DNA from: Encephalitozoon hellem ATCC 50504
Taxonomy: Eukaryota > Microsporidia > Unikaryonidae
NCBI RefSeq assembly: GCF_000277815.2
Contig: NW_004057897.1
Coordinates: 62,001 to 126,000 of the forward strand
Direction: 5' to 3'
Length of the DNA stretch: 64,000 nucleotides
Shown piece after piece: positions 33,958 to 42,907 of the stretch (positions are counted from its first letter, which is position 1; every line of letters begins with the position of its first letter). Made by a program: the position numbers and the translations under genes. A model generated the notes under the pieces. The model had not been told where the DNA came from. It was given only the letters and a program-made list of their open reading frames with translations, and ran no database searches.

Positions 33958-34807
33958 GTATCCGTACAGCATACAATGCATTCCTCATCCCTCCCAAGAC
34001 ATAGCTTTTCAAGGGCAATATTCTCCTCTCCGGTGTAGAATATGAAGTCGTAGGGTAGGTTTGGGCCGTCTAGCAACTTATAGGCCAAGCTTGCGCATAT
34101 GGAATTAATAAAGCATACATTTGGCATTATTCCATCGTACATCCCAGAGACATCGAACGCATCTGTCCTCAATTTCTCCTCGGCCAAAGCATTGAACTCG
34201 TTGACTATCTGCTCAATTTTCTCCTTCCTATTTCCAGGAAAGTCCCTCCTAAGCTCCACCAAAGACCGAAGTACTTTTTCTCTGTTCTCTGATGTTATCT
34301 TCTCGGGCAAAGAGCTCAGAGAGCAGATTCCTACCCCGTCCTCTCTATAAAGCTCTCGAATACAGTACAGGCACGAAGACCCCCTGTAAACAGCCTTCGC
34401 GTGTGCTTTGTAGCCACTTATTCCGCAATCTATCAGGAGCCTACACTTGGATCTTCTGAACATCAGGTTCAGATTCATTCTTCCCTCGATGTTGTCAAGA
34501 GCCCCAAAAATCACGTCATACCGATCGAGAACATCTACGGACACTTCTTCTATTCTTTGCGTTAGGAAGCTTGCCTTAATCCCATACATCTTAGACACAA
34601 ACTCAGATGCTTTCTGCGACTTGTACTCTCCCCTGTCTCCACTAGTAAACATGAAGAGCCTGTGGAGATTCGTCAGGTTGACTCTGTCATGATCTATCAC
34701 GAGAACCTCGCTGGCAATGCCCCTTGAAATCTTTAGCAGCTCCACACCCGTTCCGCCACATCCTAAAATTAACTCTAATGGCACTTACCGACTAGAATCA
34801 TCTTCAT
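33954..34807 (-). CDS. UBA3: Uba3-like ubiquitin-like-protein activating enzyme (E1), spliced
   Basis: Spliced as 34807-34789 joined to 34762-33954 (275 aa). Only splicing gives an ATG start and an intact nucleotide site 'MKMILVGCGGTGVELLK' (G-x-G-G-x-G). The rest has 'VIDHDRVNLTNLHRLFMF' (ATP site), 'CLYCIRELY' and 'ICSLSSLPEK' with the catalytic Cys in the Uba3 position, and 'GIMPNVCFINSICASLAY'. The C-terminal ubiquitin-fold domain is missing and the protein is about 60 percent of the family length. It could serve NEDD8 or another modifier; Uba2 is the alternative. A CxxC pair near the end (CIVCC) may complete a zinc site. Confidence 0.75.
34763..34788 (-). other. 26-nt spliceosomal intron in the Uba3-like gene
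   Basis: On the minus strand the intron starts GTAAGT and ends TTAATTTTAG, with the presumed branch sequence joined to the 3' AG as in other Encephalitozoon mini-introns. It follows 19 coding bases. Left in place, it brings an in-frame TAG 11 codons after the ATG; removed, it restores the E1 Gly motif. The length fits the 23-76 nt range known to me for these introns. Confidence 0.85.
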
Positions 34808-34878
34808 GAGGGAGACAGAAAAAGAAACATTTCACACATAAGGAACACTTGTTTTATTTAGAACTGCCATGGCATGGA

Positions 34879-36312
34879 TCAGAATGCCTTGAGAACATCC
34901 GGATATATCCTTATTATCTTCTCCTGTACATCAATGAGAATGAGGGCCTGCTCAACAAGAAATAGCTCATCGTAGCTTACTGCACACTTCAGGGCCTCCT
35001 CATATACTTCTCTGCTGCTCTTATCGTTTCTTCCAAGAAGAATTCCTCCCAGGTAGACATATGGCTTAAAGAACCTTGCATCTGTTTTGATGGCAAGTCT
35101 AAAGTATCTTTCTGCATCAGAGACATCATTTCTTGCCTGCGCAACTATCCCCTTGAACAGAAAGAACCGGGGATCCTCGCGATAGTGCTTCTCAAAGCTT
35201 GACATTATCGCCTCTAACTTTGCCGTGTCTTTGCACCTTAGATAATACTCGCAGGCAATCGACAGAACATGAATGCTTAGTGGATGGCTTTCGAGCGCCT
35301 TATCCAAGAACTCTTCTGCCTTCTCGTTTCTTCCATGCCCAACTTCGTAGATTATCCGGTCCACATACAGAAAATCATGTTCTTCGCATTCCATGGCCAT
35401 AGCAATAAACTTTTCGTACAACTCATAATTCTTGAGGTTGAGGTGGATCTTTGATGCATAGAATAGAACAGACACACTTTTGCTGTTCTTCACCACAAAG
35501 TCCTCTATATCCATAGGCATGCGCCCATGCAAAGACTTAAGATACTCCCTAAGACAGATAGAGAAAATCATCTTCTCATGCTCCAGTAGCGAAATCGAGG
35601 CCATATCATTTCCCCTCACATGCATCATCCCTGCAGTCACAAACTTCGATATGCTATCATCTCTCTTCCCTGCCTTCTCAAAGGCTTCGTCATACTTTCC
35701 ATCCCGGATCAGTCTGACAAGCTCATCATTAACAAAAGACTCATTTCCAAACAAGTCGGGAAATGTCCCAAAAAAGCTCTCGTATGAAATTCTCGATGGA
35801 CTTGCCTCCCTCTCCCCAGCCATCTTCTTCGCCTCCCCCTCCGCCTCCATCTTCAGAATCTCCTGCGCAAGCTTCCTGTATTTCTCATCCTTTGTCACAA
35901 GCCCGCATAGAAAGGCGTCACAGAGCGTTTCTCTCCTCATGTCTAGGGCCTTGTGGCACTCATATCTCAGCCTCAGTGCCTTCTCATTCTCAAGTATATT
36001 TATCTTAAGAGACCTCTCAGCATAAAGGGCTGCCTCCTTGTAGGCCTTGATCTTTGCAAGGCATATCGCAAGGTTGTTGTAGACATTGACAAGCCTCTCG
36101 TCTCCTTCTTCCATTATACTCAGGCACCTCAGATACGAGAGTGCTGCCTCACTATACACTTTTTCCTTCAACAACAAAAGCCCTCTTTCCATATGCTCCA
36201 GAATGCTTCTTTCTCTCTTGTTTCTTCTCCATACCCGTACCCCTTGACATACAAGCATAGCTCCAGACATAATGGCAATAGTTAGAAAAGCTGAAGTCTT
36301 CCTTCCCACCAT
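34879..36312 (-). CDS. TOM70: Tom70-like mitosomal import receptor
   Basis: Outer-membrane receptor for precursor proteins; in microsporidia it works on mitosomes. The 477-aa product has an N-terminal anchor (about 5-25, 'TSAFLTIAIMSGAMLVC') with basic flanks, then TPR motifs ('LLLLKEKVYSEAALSYLRCL', 'VYNNLAICLAKIKAYKEAAL') that form the chaperone clamp, and further helical repeats to the end ('YLGGILLGRNDKSSREVYEEAL'). The frame begins with TTG; the ATG at 36312 follows GGGCCC. The long C-terminal repeat region is as in Tom70 rather than Tom20. Confidence 0.75.
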   Translation of the reverse strand: MVGRKTSAFLTIAIMSGAMLVCQGVRVWRRNKRERSILEHMERGLLLLKEKVYSEAALSYLRCLSIMEEGDERLVNVYNNLAICLAKIKAYKEAALYAERSLKINILENEKALRLRYECHKALDMRRETLCDAFLCGLVTKDEKYRKLAQEILKMEAEGEAKKMAGEREASPSRISYESFFGTFPDLFGNESFVNDELVRLIRDGKYDEAFEKAGKRDDSISKFVTAGMMHVRGNDMASISLLEHEKMIFSICLREYLKSLHGRMPMDIEDFVVKNSKSVSVLFYASKIHLNLKNYELYEKFIAMAMECEEHDFLYVDRIIYEVGHGRNEKAEEFLDKALESHPLSIHVLSIACEYYLRCKDTAKLEAIMSSFEKHYREDPRFFLFKGIVAQARNDVSDAERYFRLAIKTDARFFKPYVYLGGILLGRNDKSSREVYEEALKCAVSYDELFLVEQALILIDVQEKIIRIYPDVLKAF

Positions 36313-36353
36313 TGGGCCCAAAATATTGACCAATTTTTACTCACGTCAAACAC

Positions 36354-38321
36354 TCATGCTTCAAGACATCCGTAAAGCTCCTTGAACTTATCTGCAAACC
36401 TCGAGCTCTTGCCTTTCACAAGCATCTCTAACTCATATGCTTCCTCTCTCATTGCCTCAAACAGGAAGTACAGCATCGTCTCTTTGGTCCTGTGGATATA
36501 CTCCTCAGGAAACTTTCCTTTAGTCCATGAGAGACAGGAAATAACAAGCTCATAGTACCTTTCTAGGTGTGTGCTTGATTCCTTGAAGTCTATTGCGCTT
36601 CCAGACAGAATCATGGCCCTTGATGCAGCACACACATACATGGTCTCTAGATCTTTTGGCACCTTTTCATTGCTCCCCTCAGCTACAGCACAGCCTTGAA
36701 GATACAAGTAAATTACGGCTGATGTTTCCGATGGCAATTCTTGGCTGCCCTTCAGGATCATATTTAGGAGCTCAATAACGCTTGAGTCGAAGCAAACAAA
36801 GTCCTTTTGCAATCTCTTCACAAAGGCCTTCAAGAAGGCCAATCTCTGCTCCGGAGACTCCAGGCCGCTTATATAGTCAGATATAATGCTCCTCAGCCTA
36901 ACTGCTCTTTGATCCGTGCTCTGAGTGTTCCGAAGAAACAAGTCCACAAGAACACTCCACTTCTTCTCAGCCCCAATCTGTGCAAAGGACCTTAGCAACA
37001 AGTATCCGGAGTACAGCAGGAGATCAACCCTGTCCCCGACAGACCCTATGAACAATTCAATATACACAAGGTGATCGGAACTTCTTACAAAGAAATCATC
37101 AAACATGAACTGCAGCCACTCCTCTTGCTGCCCAGGATGGCAAGCAAAAACAATCATGTCCGACCATGAAACATCTTTTTTCAGATTCTCCAAGAATCTA
37201 AGTACTTTTGATGGGCACCTTGTGGATTCTATATCATTATAGAACACAATCCTGTCAAACTCGGTTTTCCATGGATATAGAGCTTCAAGGCTTCTATACT
37301 TTGCAGAAAGAAACCTGTCGTGGATGCTGTACCATTCATTCAACCCTCTGTGATCTGTCCTTGGAAGAACCAGTCCCTGGACTAGAGAATATGCATAAGA
37401 GAAATCGGCCCCCACAAGCTCAGGCACGAGGCGGCATATTGATGGAATTGCCTCCATTATGCACACCATTGCAAAAACCTCCTCGTAGAGCGCCATTGCT
37501 CCGTTGGAAAGAGATTCAAGGTGGAATATGATTTCCTTGAGTATCCCGGAAGATGTCCTGGAAACATCCGTAGAAAAATCGAACCCAGTAAGGAGCTCGA
37601 TTGTTGAAATTATCTCATCCGCATCTTTCTCGTTGATGAACACAAAGCTTGTATGCCGGGAAATTATACCTATGAGATAGGAGATAAGCGACAGTACATA
37701 CTCGTCCTTTCCACTCATGGTGCCCGGGATGTATGTTAGTACGGACCGAAGTGCAATGCAGCATGCCACGATGTTCTTGTCAAGGATGTTGTGCTTCACA
37801 TACGTGGTCAATCTAGTAAATATCGGCAGGAGCCTCTTGAAGCACATTGCTTCGTTGTCCAGCAAGGCTATGACCAGGCCTATCTCCTTGTAGCTAAAGC
37901 CACAACTAAAGATTCTCCTTATCATCGACTTGTACAGGCTATATGTCTGGCTATATCCAAAATATCCTCTGTAGTACTCAAGATCTTCACAGGATAGCTT
38001 CAGCTCACACACAGAGCTTACGAAATCCTCCATTCCGATCGGAATTATGGTCTTTCTCACAAACTCCACCATCTTCTGGTTGAAGTCCACATCCACAACC
38101 TTTTCTGCCTCTATAAACTCACTGAAAAAGGTCTTGAGATCCTTCATGAGCCGGGTGCTTCCTTCAGAAGCCGGCATGGGAAGGTTTACAAGCAGAAAGT
38201 ACTTTACATAGACGTCGGGGATTGAGAGGATGTCCTCTAGGGATAAAGCGTCTGATGCTATCTCCACTGCCCTTTGCCTATCTGTCTCTATGTAGAAGTC
38301 TATGTCACTCGCAACGGCCAT
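36354..38321 (-). CDS. large helical orphan protein, 655 aa
   Basis: The whole product appears to be alpha-helical with regular hydrophobic spacing and no Cys clusters, signal peptide or membrane segment, consistent with a solenoid (HEAT/ARM-like). I see no motif that places it in a family. Nuclear transport factors, Mediator and vesicle-coat subunits all look like this when diverged. It lies 41 bp from Tom70 on the same strand and 136 bp from the lysine-rich gene. The ATG at 38321 is the first in frame. Confidence 0.6.
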   Translation of the reverse strand: MAVASDIDFYIETDRQRAVEIASDALSLEDILSIPDVYVKYFLLVNLPMPASEGSTRLMKDLKTFFSEFIEAEKVVDVDFNQKMVEFVRKTIIPIGMEDFVSSVCELKLSCEDLEYYRGYFGYSQTYSLYKSMIRRIFSCGFSYKEIGLVIALLDNEAMCFKRLLPIFTRLTTYVKHNILDKNIVACCIALRSVLTYIPGTMSGKDEYVLSLISYLIGIISRHTSFVFINEKDADEIISTIELLTGFDFSTDVSRTSSGILKEIIFHLESLSNGAMALYEEVFAMVCIMEAIPSICRLVPELVGADFSYAYSLVQGLVLPRTDHRGLNEWYSIHDRFLSAKYRSLEALYPWKTEFDRIVFYNDIESTRCPSKVLRFLENLKKDVSWSDMIVFACHPGQQEEWLQFMFDDFFVRSSDHLVYIELFIGSVGDRVDLLLYSGYLLLRSFAQIGAEKKWSVLVDLFLRNTQSTDQRAVRLRSIISDYISGLESPEQRLAFLKAFVKRLQKDFVCFDSSVIELLNMILKGSQELPSETSAVIYLYLQGCAVAEGSNEKVPKDLETMYVCAASRAMILSGSAIDFKESSTHLERYYELVISCLSWTKGKFPEEYIHRTKETMLYFLFEAMREEAYELEMLVKGKSSRFADKFKELYGCLEA

Positions 38322-38457
38322 CCGAGCTTGATCTGCGGCAGAATTTCAACGAAAAGGATACCAATGGCGTTGTAGGATGTGTATCGTGTGGTGGAAGATG
38401 TTTGATCTTGGAAACTCGGAATTTGACGACCCCACGAAATAGCCCTGGATAACAACT

Positions 38458-38958
38458 ATGGGAGATAGAGATCTTGGGCTTGAAAAGAAGATACACAAAG
38501 CTGCACTTCTTGAGACGGTTGGTGTTTTAAACCAAGTTGCAGATAAGAAGGACAAAGGCGGCAAGAAAAAGACCTATGTAAAGTCTGAGAAAAAGGAAAA
38601 AGAGAGTAAGAGGGACACTCGGAAAAAAACCGACAATCATGGAATAAGGCCAAATAAGCAGAAAAGAAATGCAATGAGAAAGTGTGGCCAAGTTGCAAAC
38701 GAGAAGGAAAGTAAGGATTCAGAGAAGTGTCTAGAAAAGATGACGAGGAAAGAGAGAAGGTTGGAGAAGCTGAGGAGTAGGGGAAAGGGGCCATCCTCAA
38801 AGGAATACTATGAAAAGTTTATCAAGAAGCGCAAAGACAACTCTCCAGAGAAGAAAGTTTCCAAAAGCGTCCTTCCTTCGAAACGCAAGGAGGACTTTCC
38901 CAAAGACGATGGAGGCAAGAGAAATAAAGTGTCTTCGTCCCGCAAAAAGAAGAGGTAA
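38458..38958 (+). CDS. lysine-rich basic protein, probably nuclear/nucleolar
   Basis: The product is 166 aa with about 30 percent Lys, many Lys-Lys and Lys-Arg clusters and little hydrophobic content, so it is probably disordered. The first 30 residues are a modest helix (LEKKIHKAALLETVG). Clusters such as RKERRLEKLRSRGKG and the C-terminal SSRKKKR would act as nuclear or nucleolar signals. A role in ribosome assembly or RNA binding is a guess. It meets the INTS4-like gene tail to tail with three bases between. Confidence 0.55.
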   Translation: MGDRDLGLEKKIHKAALLETVGVLNQVADKKDKGGKKKTYVKSEKKEKESKRDTRKKTDNHGIRPNKQKRNAMRKCGQVANEKESKDSEKCLEKMTRKERRLEKLRSRGKGPSSKEYYEKFIKKRKDNSPEKKVSKSVLPSKRKEDFPKDDGGKRNKVSSSRKKKR

Positions 38959-38961
38959 AAA

Positions 38962-40842
38962 TCAATAGCGGTCTATTCCTGGAATTAAATCCTTCTTATG
39001 CTTTTTCTTCTCTATCAAGACAGTTTTTGTGTGAGAAAGCTGGATATCCTGTGTGGGTAGAAGCTTTACGATGGAGCAACAGATGGAGGAGACATCATCG
39101 AATATACAGATATCTATCGCTTTTTGTGCCCTGTAGTAGATGGGCTGTTTGTTCTCAGACCAGACCTTCAAGTGCACATCGCAATGGCTGCTTTCGATGG
39201 TTAAGCATGCAGAGAACCTTATAGGCATCTTACTACGAACTTTAACCTTCGATGGAACATCTACGTCGTACCTGAGGAACCTTATCGACTTAAAATCCAG
39301 ACTCTTTATGTACTCTATAAAGAGCTTGATGTTACTGATAAGCGAAATGTCGAAGTCTGTATTTACAAAGAGAAATTGGATCTTTCTGAGTATATTATCT
39401 CTTTTCTTACGAAGAAGCTCATCCATTCCTTTGTAGACATAGTATATAAACAGATACCGGTCGTCATCATTCTCTTTCATCTGGTTGAAAAGCCTCTTGT
39501 AGTGCCCCTTCTTATCCACACTAGGCTCTTCAAGAAACTGGCAGAGAATGTCCTTGAAAAATATGTATCCATCTCCGCATCCGTTGGGCTTGGAGCACTC
39601 CATAATGTCGAGAAACAGGAAGTGATCCTCAATGATCTTACTTATCCTCATTTCTGGATCAGCCCTTTTCATCTCTCTTAAGACCATCAATCTTGCAACA
39701 TAAAGGTTGTCCTCAAGAGATTCCTCGACCTGGGCCATGGGCGTGTGCTTATAGAATCTGTCGACGTTTGCAAGAAACAGCTTCTTGTTTCTGGACACAA
39801 TTTTTCCTATGCACCTAAATACATCTCTAGGTCCCACATTCACCTCCATATGAGAAGTCAAGATGTTGAAGACTTCTACGTCTTCATACTTGAGGTTTCC
39901 AAGTAGGCCCAGGATATTTGCCTTGACATTGCAGCTTCTTTCCTTGAGGCTCTCACTGATCTGCCGGACTATCTCCTTGTCCACAGCTAGCACATACTTC
40001 ATGCTTATCTTCTTGAGGTAAAGGGTACAGAGCTCCCTGACACCGCTGTCGTCGTCATTCAAAGAGTCGACAATGAAGTCAAAGGCTTTCGAGGCGATCC
40101 CCGGTGTAATCAGCGAGAATACAGATGATATTGTATTTCTGCGAACATCAGAGTACTCGTCCTCAATACCGTATATCAATCCCCCGCAAAGCTCCTGGTC
40201 ATCGGGGCTAGTGACCTGCTTGCTCAGAAGCCTCCCGATCATCTCGTCGGGAAGGCCCTTGAACTCTCCAATTGCCTTTGAAGCAAACACCCTTATTGAA
40301 AGCTCTCTATCGTGTATTCCATGGCACACTGCTCTGAGTATCTTTGTCTTGTATCTCTCGTCTTCGGAGAACCTCATCAGCTGGTGCAGCGCCGCTTCTC
40401 TAACATCCTTGTTTCCATCCCTTGCCTGCTTTATCAAGGAGAGAATCCTGATATTCCCCTTCTGCCTTAAATAGATTGCCCTGATCAAGTGGTCGGGATC
40501 ATGCTGAAAAGAGGGAGGAGGTGGTATGTCTGGGAAATGCTTGCAGTGCAGCATCAGTGAGATTTTCCTTACCTTGGAGCTTTCATGGAGAATCAATGCA
40601 GATACATCTTTGTAGCAGATTGGAACACCTCTGTGGAGTGCGTTTTCAAGATATACAACCAAATGGTGGCCGTTACATTCTGGAGTGCATCCTGGAGAAT
40701 AATAGTCAGACAGCGATTTTGCAGAGCCACCCTCAAAGTCTGCAGCAATGCTGTTCAGAACATTGCACTTGGATGGCTCGTGAAGATCAAATATCTGTAA
40801 TCCAGGGAGCATGGGCTTGGCCGAGGAGATGTTAGAAAACAT
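38962..40842 (-). CDS. HEAT-repeat protein resembling Integrator subunit 4
   Basis: The product is 626 aa. HEAT repeats span about 80-330: 'VCHGIHDRELSIRVFASKAI', 'DEYSDVRRNTISSVFSL', 'AFDFIVDSLNDDDSGVREL' and 'LKERSCNVKANILGLLG'. Their order, including a D-x-x-x-V-R-R block followed by C/A-F-D-F-L/I-V-D, matches INTS4, the scaffold that holds the INTS9-INTS11 endonuclease; symplekin is the related scaffold of the mRNA cleavage complex. The C-terminal 120 residues are beta-rich, as in INTS4. Starts at 40842 or 40812 are possible; the gene is divergent from deoxyhypusine synthase by only 13 bp. Confidence 0.5.
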   Translation of the reverse strand: MFSNISSAKPMLPGLQIFDLHEPSKCNVLNSIAADFEGGSAKSLSDYYSPGCTPECNGHHLVVYLENALHRGVPICYKDVSALILHESSKVRKISLMLHCKHFPDIPPPPSFQHDPDHLIRAIYLRQKGNIRILSLIKQARDGNKDVREAALHQLMRFSEDERYKTKILRAVCHGIHDRELSIRVFASKAIGEFKGLPDEMIGRLLSKQVTSPDDQELCGGLIYGIEDEYSDVRRNTISSVFSLITPGIASKAFDFIVDSLNDDDSGVRELCTLYLKKISMKYVLAVDKEIVRQISESLKERSCNVKANILGLLGNLKYEDVEVFNILTSHMEVNVGPRDVFRCIGKIVSRNKKLFLANVDRFYKHTPMAQVEESLEDNLYVARLMVLREMKRADPEMRISKIIEDHFLFLDIMECSKPNGCGDGYIFFKDILCQFLEEPSVDKKGHYKRLFNQMKENDDDRYLFIYYVYKGMDELLRKKRDNILRKIQFLFVNTDFDISLISNIKLFIEYIKSLDFKSIRFLRYDVDVPSKVKVRSKMPIRFSACLTIESSHCDVHLKVWSENKQPIYYRAQKAIDICIFDDVSSICCSIVKLLPTQDIQLSHTKTVLIEKKKHKKDLIPGIDRY

Positions 40843-40855
40843 TTTTTGCAGCCCT

Positions 40856-41863
40856 ATGACTAGACCTCAAAGCGTCAAAGACTTATGCAAAAAGATTAAA
40901 GACGATCTTTCATTTAATAAAGAAGTAAAGGGAATTAATTTTGAAAGGAGATGGAACTTTGCGAAGATTATAAAGTCATTTGAGACAACTGGATTCCAAG
41001 GATCGAACCTATACAGGGCCATAGAGGAGGTTGAGAGAATGAAAGGCTCGAAGATATTTTTTGGATGCACCAGTAATATCGTCAGCTCTGGGCTCCGAGA
41101 CATAATAGCCACACTAGTGAAGAGGAAGCACGTTCATGTTCTTGTGATAACAGGAGGAGGAATAGAGGAGGACTTAATCAAGACATTTAAGCCAACGTTC
41201 TGTGGGGACTTTAAGCTCAGCGGAAAAGACCTCAGAGAAAACGGGTTAAATAGGATAGGGAATCTTGTCATTCCAAGTACAAACTATGAGTATTTTGAGG
41301 AGTGGCTAAATCGGATTATAAATGACATAACCGAGGGATATACAGAAGAACGGCCAAGAATATTGACGCCGTCTTCCTTTATAAAGATATTGGGAGAGAG
41401 GATAAACAACAAGTCTTCAATACTTTATTGGGCTGCAAGGAACGACATACCCGTGTACTCTCCAGCAATTATAGATGGGTCAATAGGTGACATACTGTCG
41501 TTCCATCCGAGAAGGAAGATACTGAAGCTAGACATCGTTGAGGATGTATACAATATAAACTGTGAAACCATCTTCTGTGGGAACACTGGTGCGATTATAC
41601 TGGGGTGTGGGGTTGTGAAGCATCACATCCTCAATGCCAATCTGTTCAAGAATGGACTTGAACATTGTGTCTTGATCAACAACGCTCAGGAATTTGATGG
41701 AAGCGATGCAGGCGCCAGCCTGGATGAAGCAGTCAGTTGGGGAAAGGTCAAGCCTGGCACAAGCGGTGTCAAGGTGTTTGGAGATGCAACAATACTGTTT
41801 CCGCTGATTGTTGGGGCCACGTTTATGAAGAAAAGCAAGAAACATCATTCTGAGAAGAAATAA
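40856..41863 (+). CDS. DYS1: deoxyhypusine synthase
   Basis: Transfers the aminobutyl group of spermidine to a lysine of eIF5A, the first step to hypusine. The 335-aa product has 'VLVITGGGIEEDLIKTF', 'INNKSSILYWAARNDIPVYS', 'DGSIGDILSFH', 'GCGVVKHHILNANLFKNG' with the active-site Lys, and 'NNAQEFDGSDAGASLDEAVS', all standard. The frame is open to 40811; the ATG at 40856 is preceded by CCC and fits the family N-terminus. It ends 2 bp before the stop of the convergent Trm7. Confidence 0.95.
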   Translation: MTRPQSVKDLCKKIKDDLSFNKEVKGINFERRWNFAKIIKSFETTGFQGSNLYRAIEEVERMKGSKIFFGCTSNIVSSGLRDIIATLVKRKHVHVLVITGGGIEEDLIKTFKPTFCGDFKLSGKDLRENGLNRIGNLVIPSTNYEYFEEWLNRIINDITEGYTEERPRILTPSSFIKILGERINNKSSILYWAARNDIPVYSPAIIDGSIGDILSFHPRRKILKLDIVEDVYNINCETIFCGNTGAIILGCGVVKHHILNANLFKNGLEHCVLINNAQEFDGSDAGASLDEAVSWGKVKPGTSGVKVFGDATILFPLIVGATFMKKSKKHHSEKK

Positions 41864-41865
41864 AT

Positions 41866-42582
41866 CTAAGCTTTGCTATCTTGTCTCACAGTGTATTCAA
41901 GCCCCACTTCTTTACCATATCCGCAGAGCAGTACGGGCACATCACACCTGGTGGCCATGTCGACCTCATAAGGGTCAATGTCTATAGCCTTCATTCCCTT
42001 GCAGTATATAAAACACTCCATGGACTCTATTCTGCTTGCCCTTGGCTTCAGTAGAACAGCATTGTCATAAAACTTTCTGAAGTGGCTGACTACACATGAG
42101 ATGTGCTCTCCTTGGAGGCATTTACCCACGAACGAAGAGCCCTCCTTCGAAATCCTCAGCGTGGCAGCAAGTGCAGATGCCAACAGCTCCATCTGCAAGT
42201 ACTCGTCTATCTCATGGATCCCCGTTATATCAGGCGCACCATCGCACATCACAAGATCTGCCTTGGATCCACCAAGCACATCCAGTATACTTTCCAGACA
42301 CGAGGAAGAGGTTATATCACCTTTGATGTATGTCACACCTTCCATGGGTATGATGTCTTGCACATCCACAGACACTATCTTTGGGTTTCTGTCTTTCTCT
42401 AACTTCTCACATGCATACTGGGACCAGCTTCCTGGTGCTGCACATAAATCGACAACATTCTCAATGTTCTGAAACAGATTGTACTCTTCGTCTATGTTTG
42501 CAAGCTTGTACACGCTTCTGGCCCTGTAGTTGTTTTTCTTTGCAAGCCTGTAATACACATCTCTTTTTTCCTCTCGATCCAT
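41866..42582 (-). CDS. TRM7: tRNA ribose 2'-O-methyltransferase Trm7 (FtsJ family)
   Basis: Methylates positions 32 and 34 of the anticodon loop with SAM. The 238-aa product shows the Rossmann SAM motif 'VVDLCAAPGSWSQYA' and the K-D-K-E tetrad: Lys in 'YRARSVYKL', Asp in 'LVMCDGAPDITGIHEIDEYL', Lys in 'SFVGKCLQG' and Glu in 'IESMECFIYC'. The D-G-A-P-D-x-T-G-x-H-x-x-D-E-Y string is typical of Trm7 as opposed to Spb1 or Mrm2. Tan1, Tad3 and Tsr3 in this window also modify RNA. Confidence 0.88.
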   Translation of the reverse strand: MDREEKRDVYYRLAKKNNYRARSVYKLANIDEEYNLFQNIENVVDLCAAPGSWSQYACEKLEKDRNPKIVSVDVQDIIPMEGVTYIKGDITSSSCLESILDVLGGSKADLVMCDGAPDITGIHEIDEYLQMELLASALAATLRISKEGSSFVGKCLQGEHISCVVSHFRKFYDNAVLLKPRASRIESMECFIYCKGMKAIDIDPYEVDMATRCDVPVLLCGYGKEVGLEYTVRQDSKA

Positions 42583-42645
42583 TTTCTAGGGAGTAAAAAT
42601 TAGTGTCCATTCGGGCTCATACTCCCTCCAAGAAAGCCCCTCTAA

Positions 42646-42885
42646 ATGTTTGGGCTGATGTCTGTCATGTACGGAATCCTGTTTCTCTTGAACTCCGTTG
42701 TCATACTCGATGAAAAGAGGTTTCTGTCAAAGGTGGGCCTTCCCTTATCCCCAGAGGCCAGAGGCGCCCTTGGGCCGAGCCGCCGGAAGATAGTCGACTT
42801 GATCAGAGCAATCAAGACTGTAATGAAAATCCCCCTAATGGCGCTAAACATAATGTGTATAGTATATGAGACATTCCTTGGATAG
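42646..42885 (+). CDS. YOS1: Yos1/IER3IP1 ER-to-Golgi transport protein
   Basis: Small membrane protein of the Yip1-Yif1 complex needed for COPII vesicle traffic. The 79-aa product has two hydrophobic segments (about 4-18 and 62-78) and the family motif 'NSVVILDEKRFLSKVGLP', then 'VDLIRAIKTVMKIPLMALN', matching the I-x-x-V-x-T-x-M-R-I/V-P-L block. The length is the same as human IER3IP1 (82 aa). The gene lies between Trm7 and Rad52. Confidence 0.9.
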   Translation: MFGLMSVMYGILFLLNSVVILDEKRFLSKVGLPLSPEARGALGPSRRKIVDLIRAIKTVMKIPLMALNIMCIVYETFLG

Positions 42886-42907
42886 AAAGCAGCAGTAGCC
42901 TTTTATT

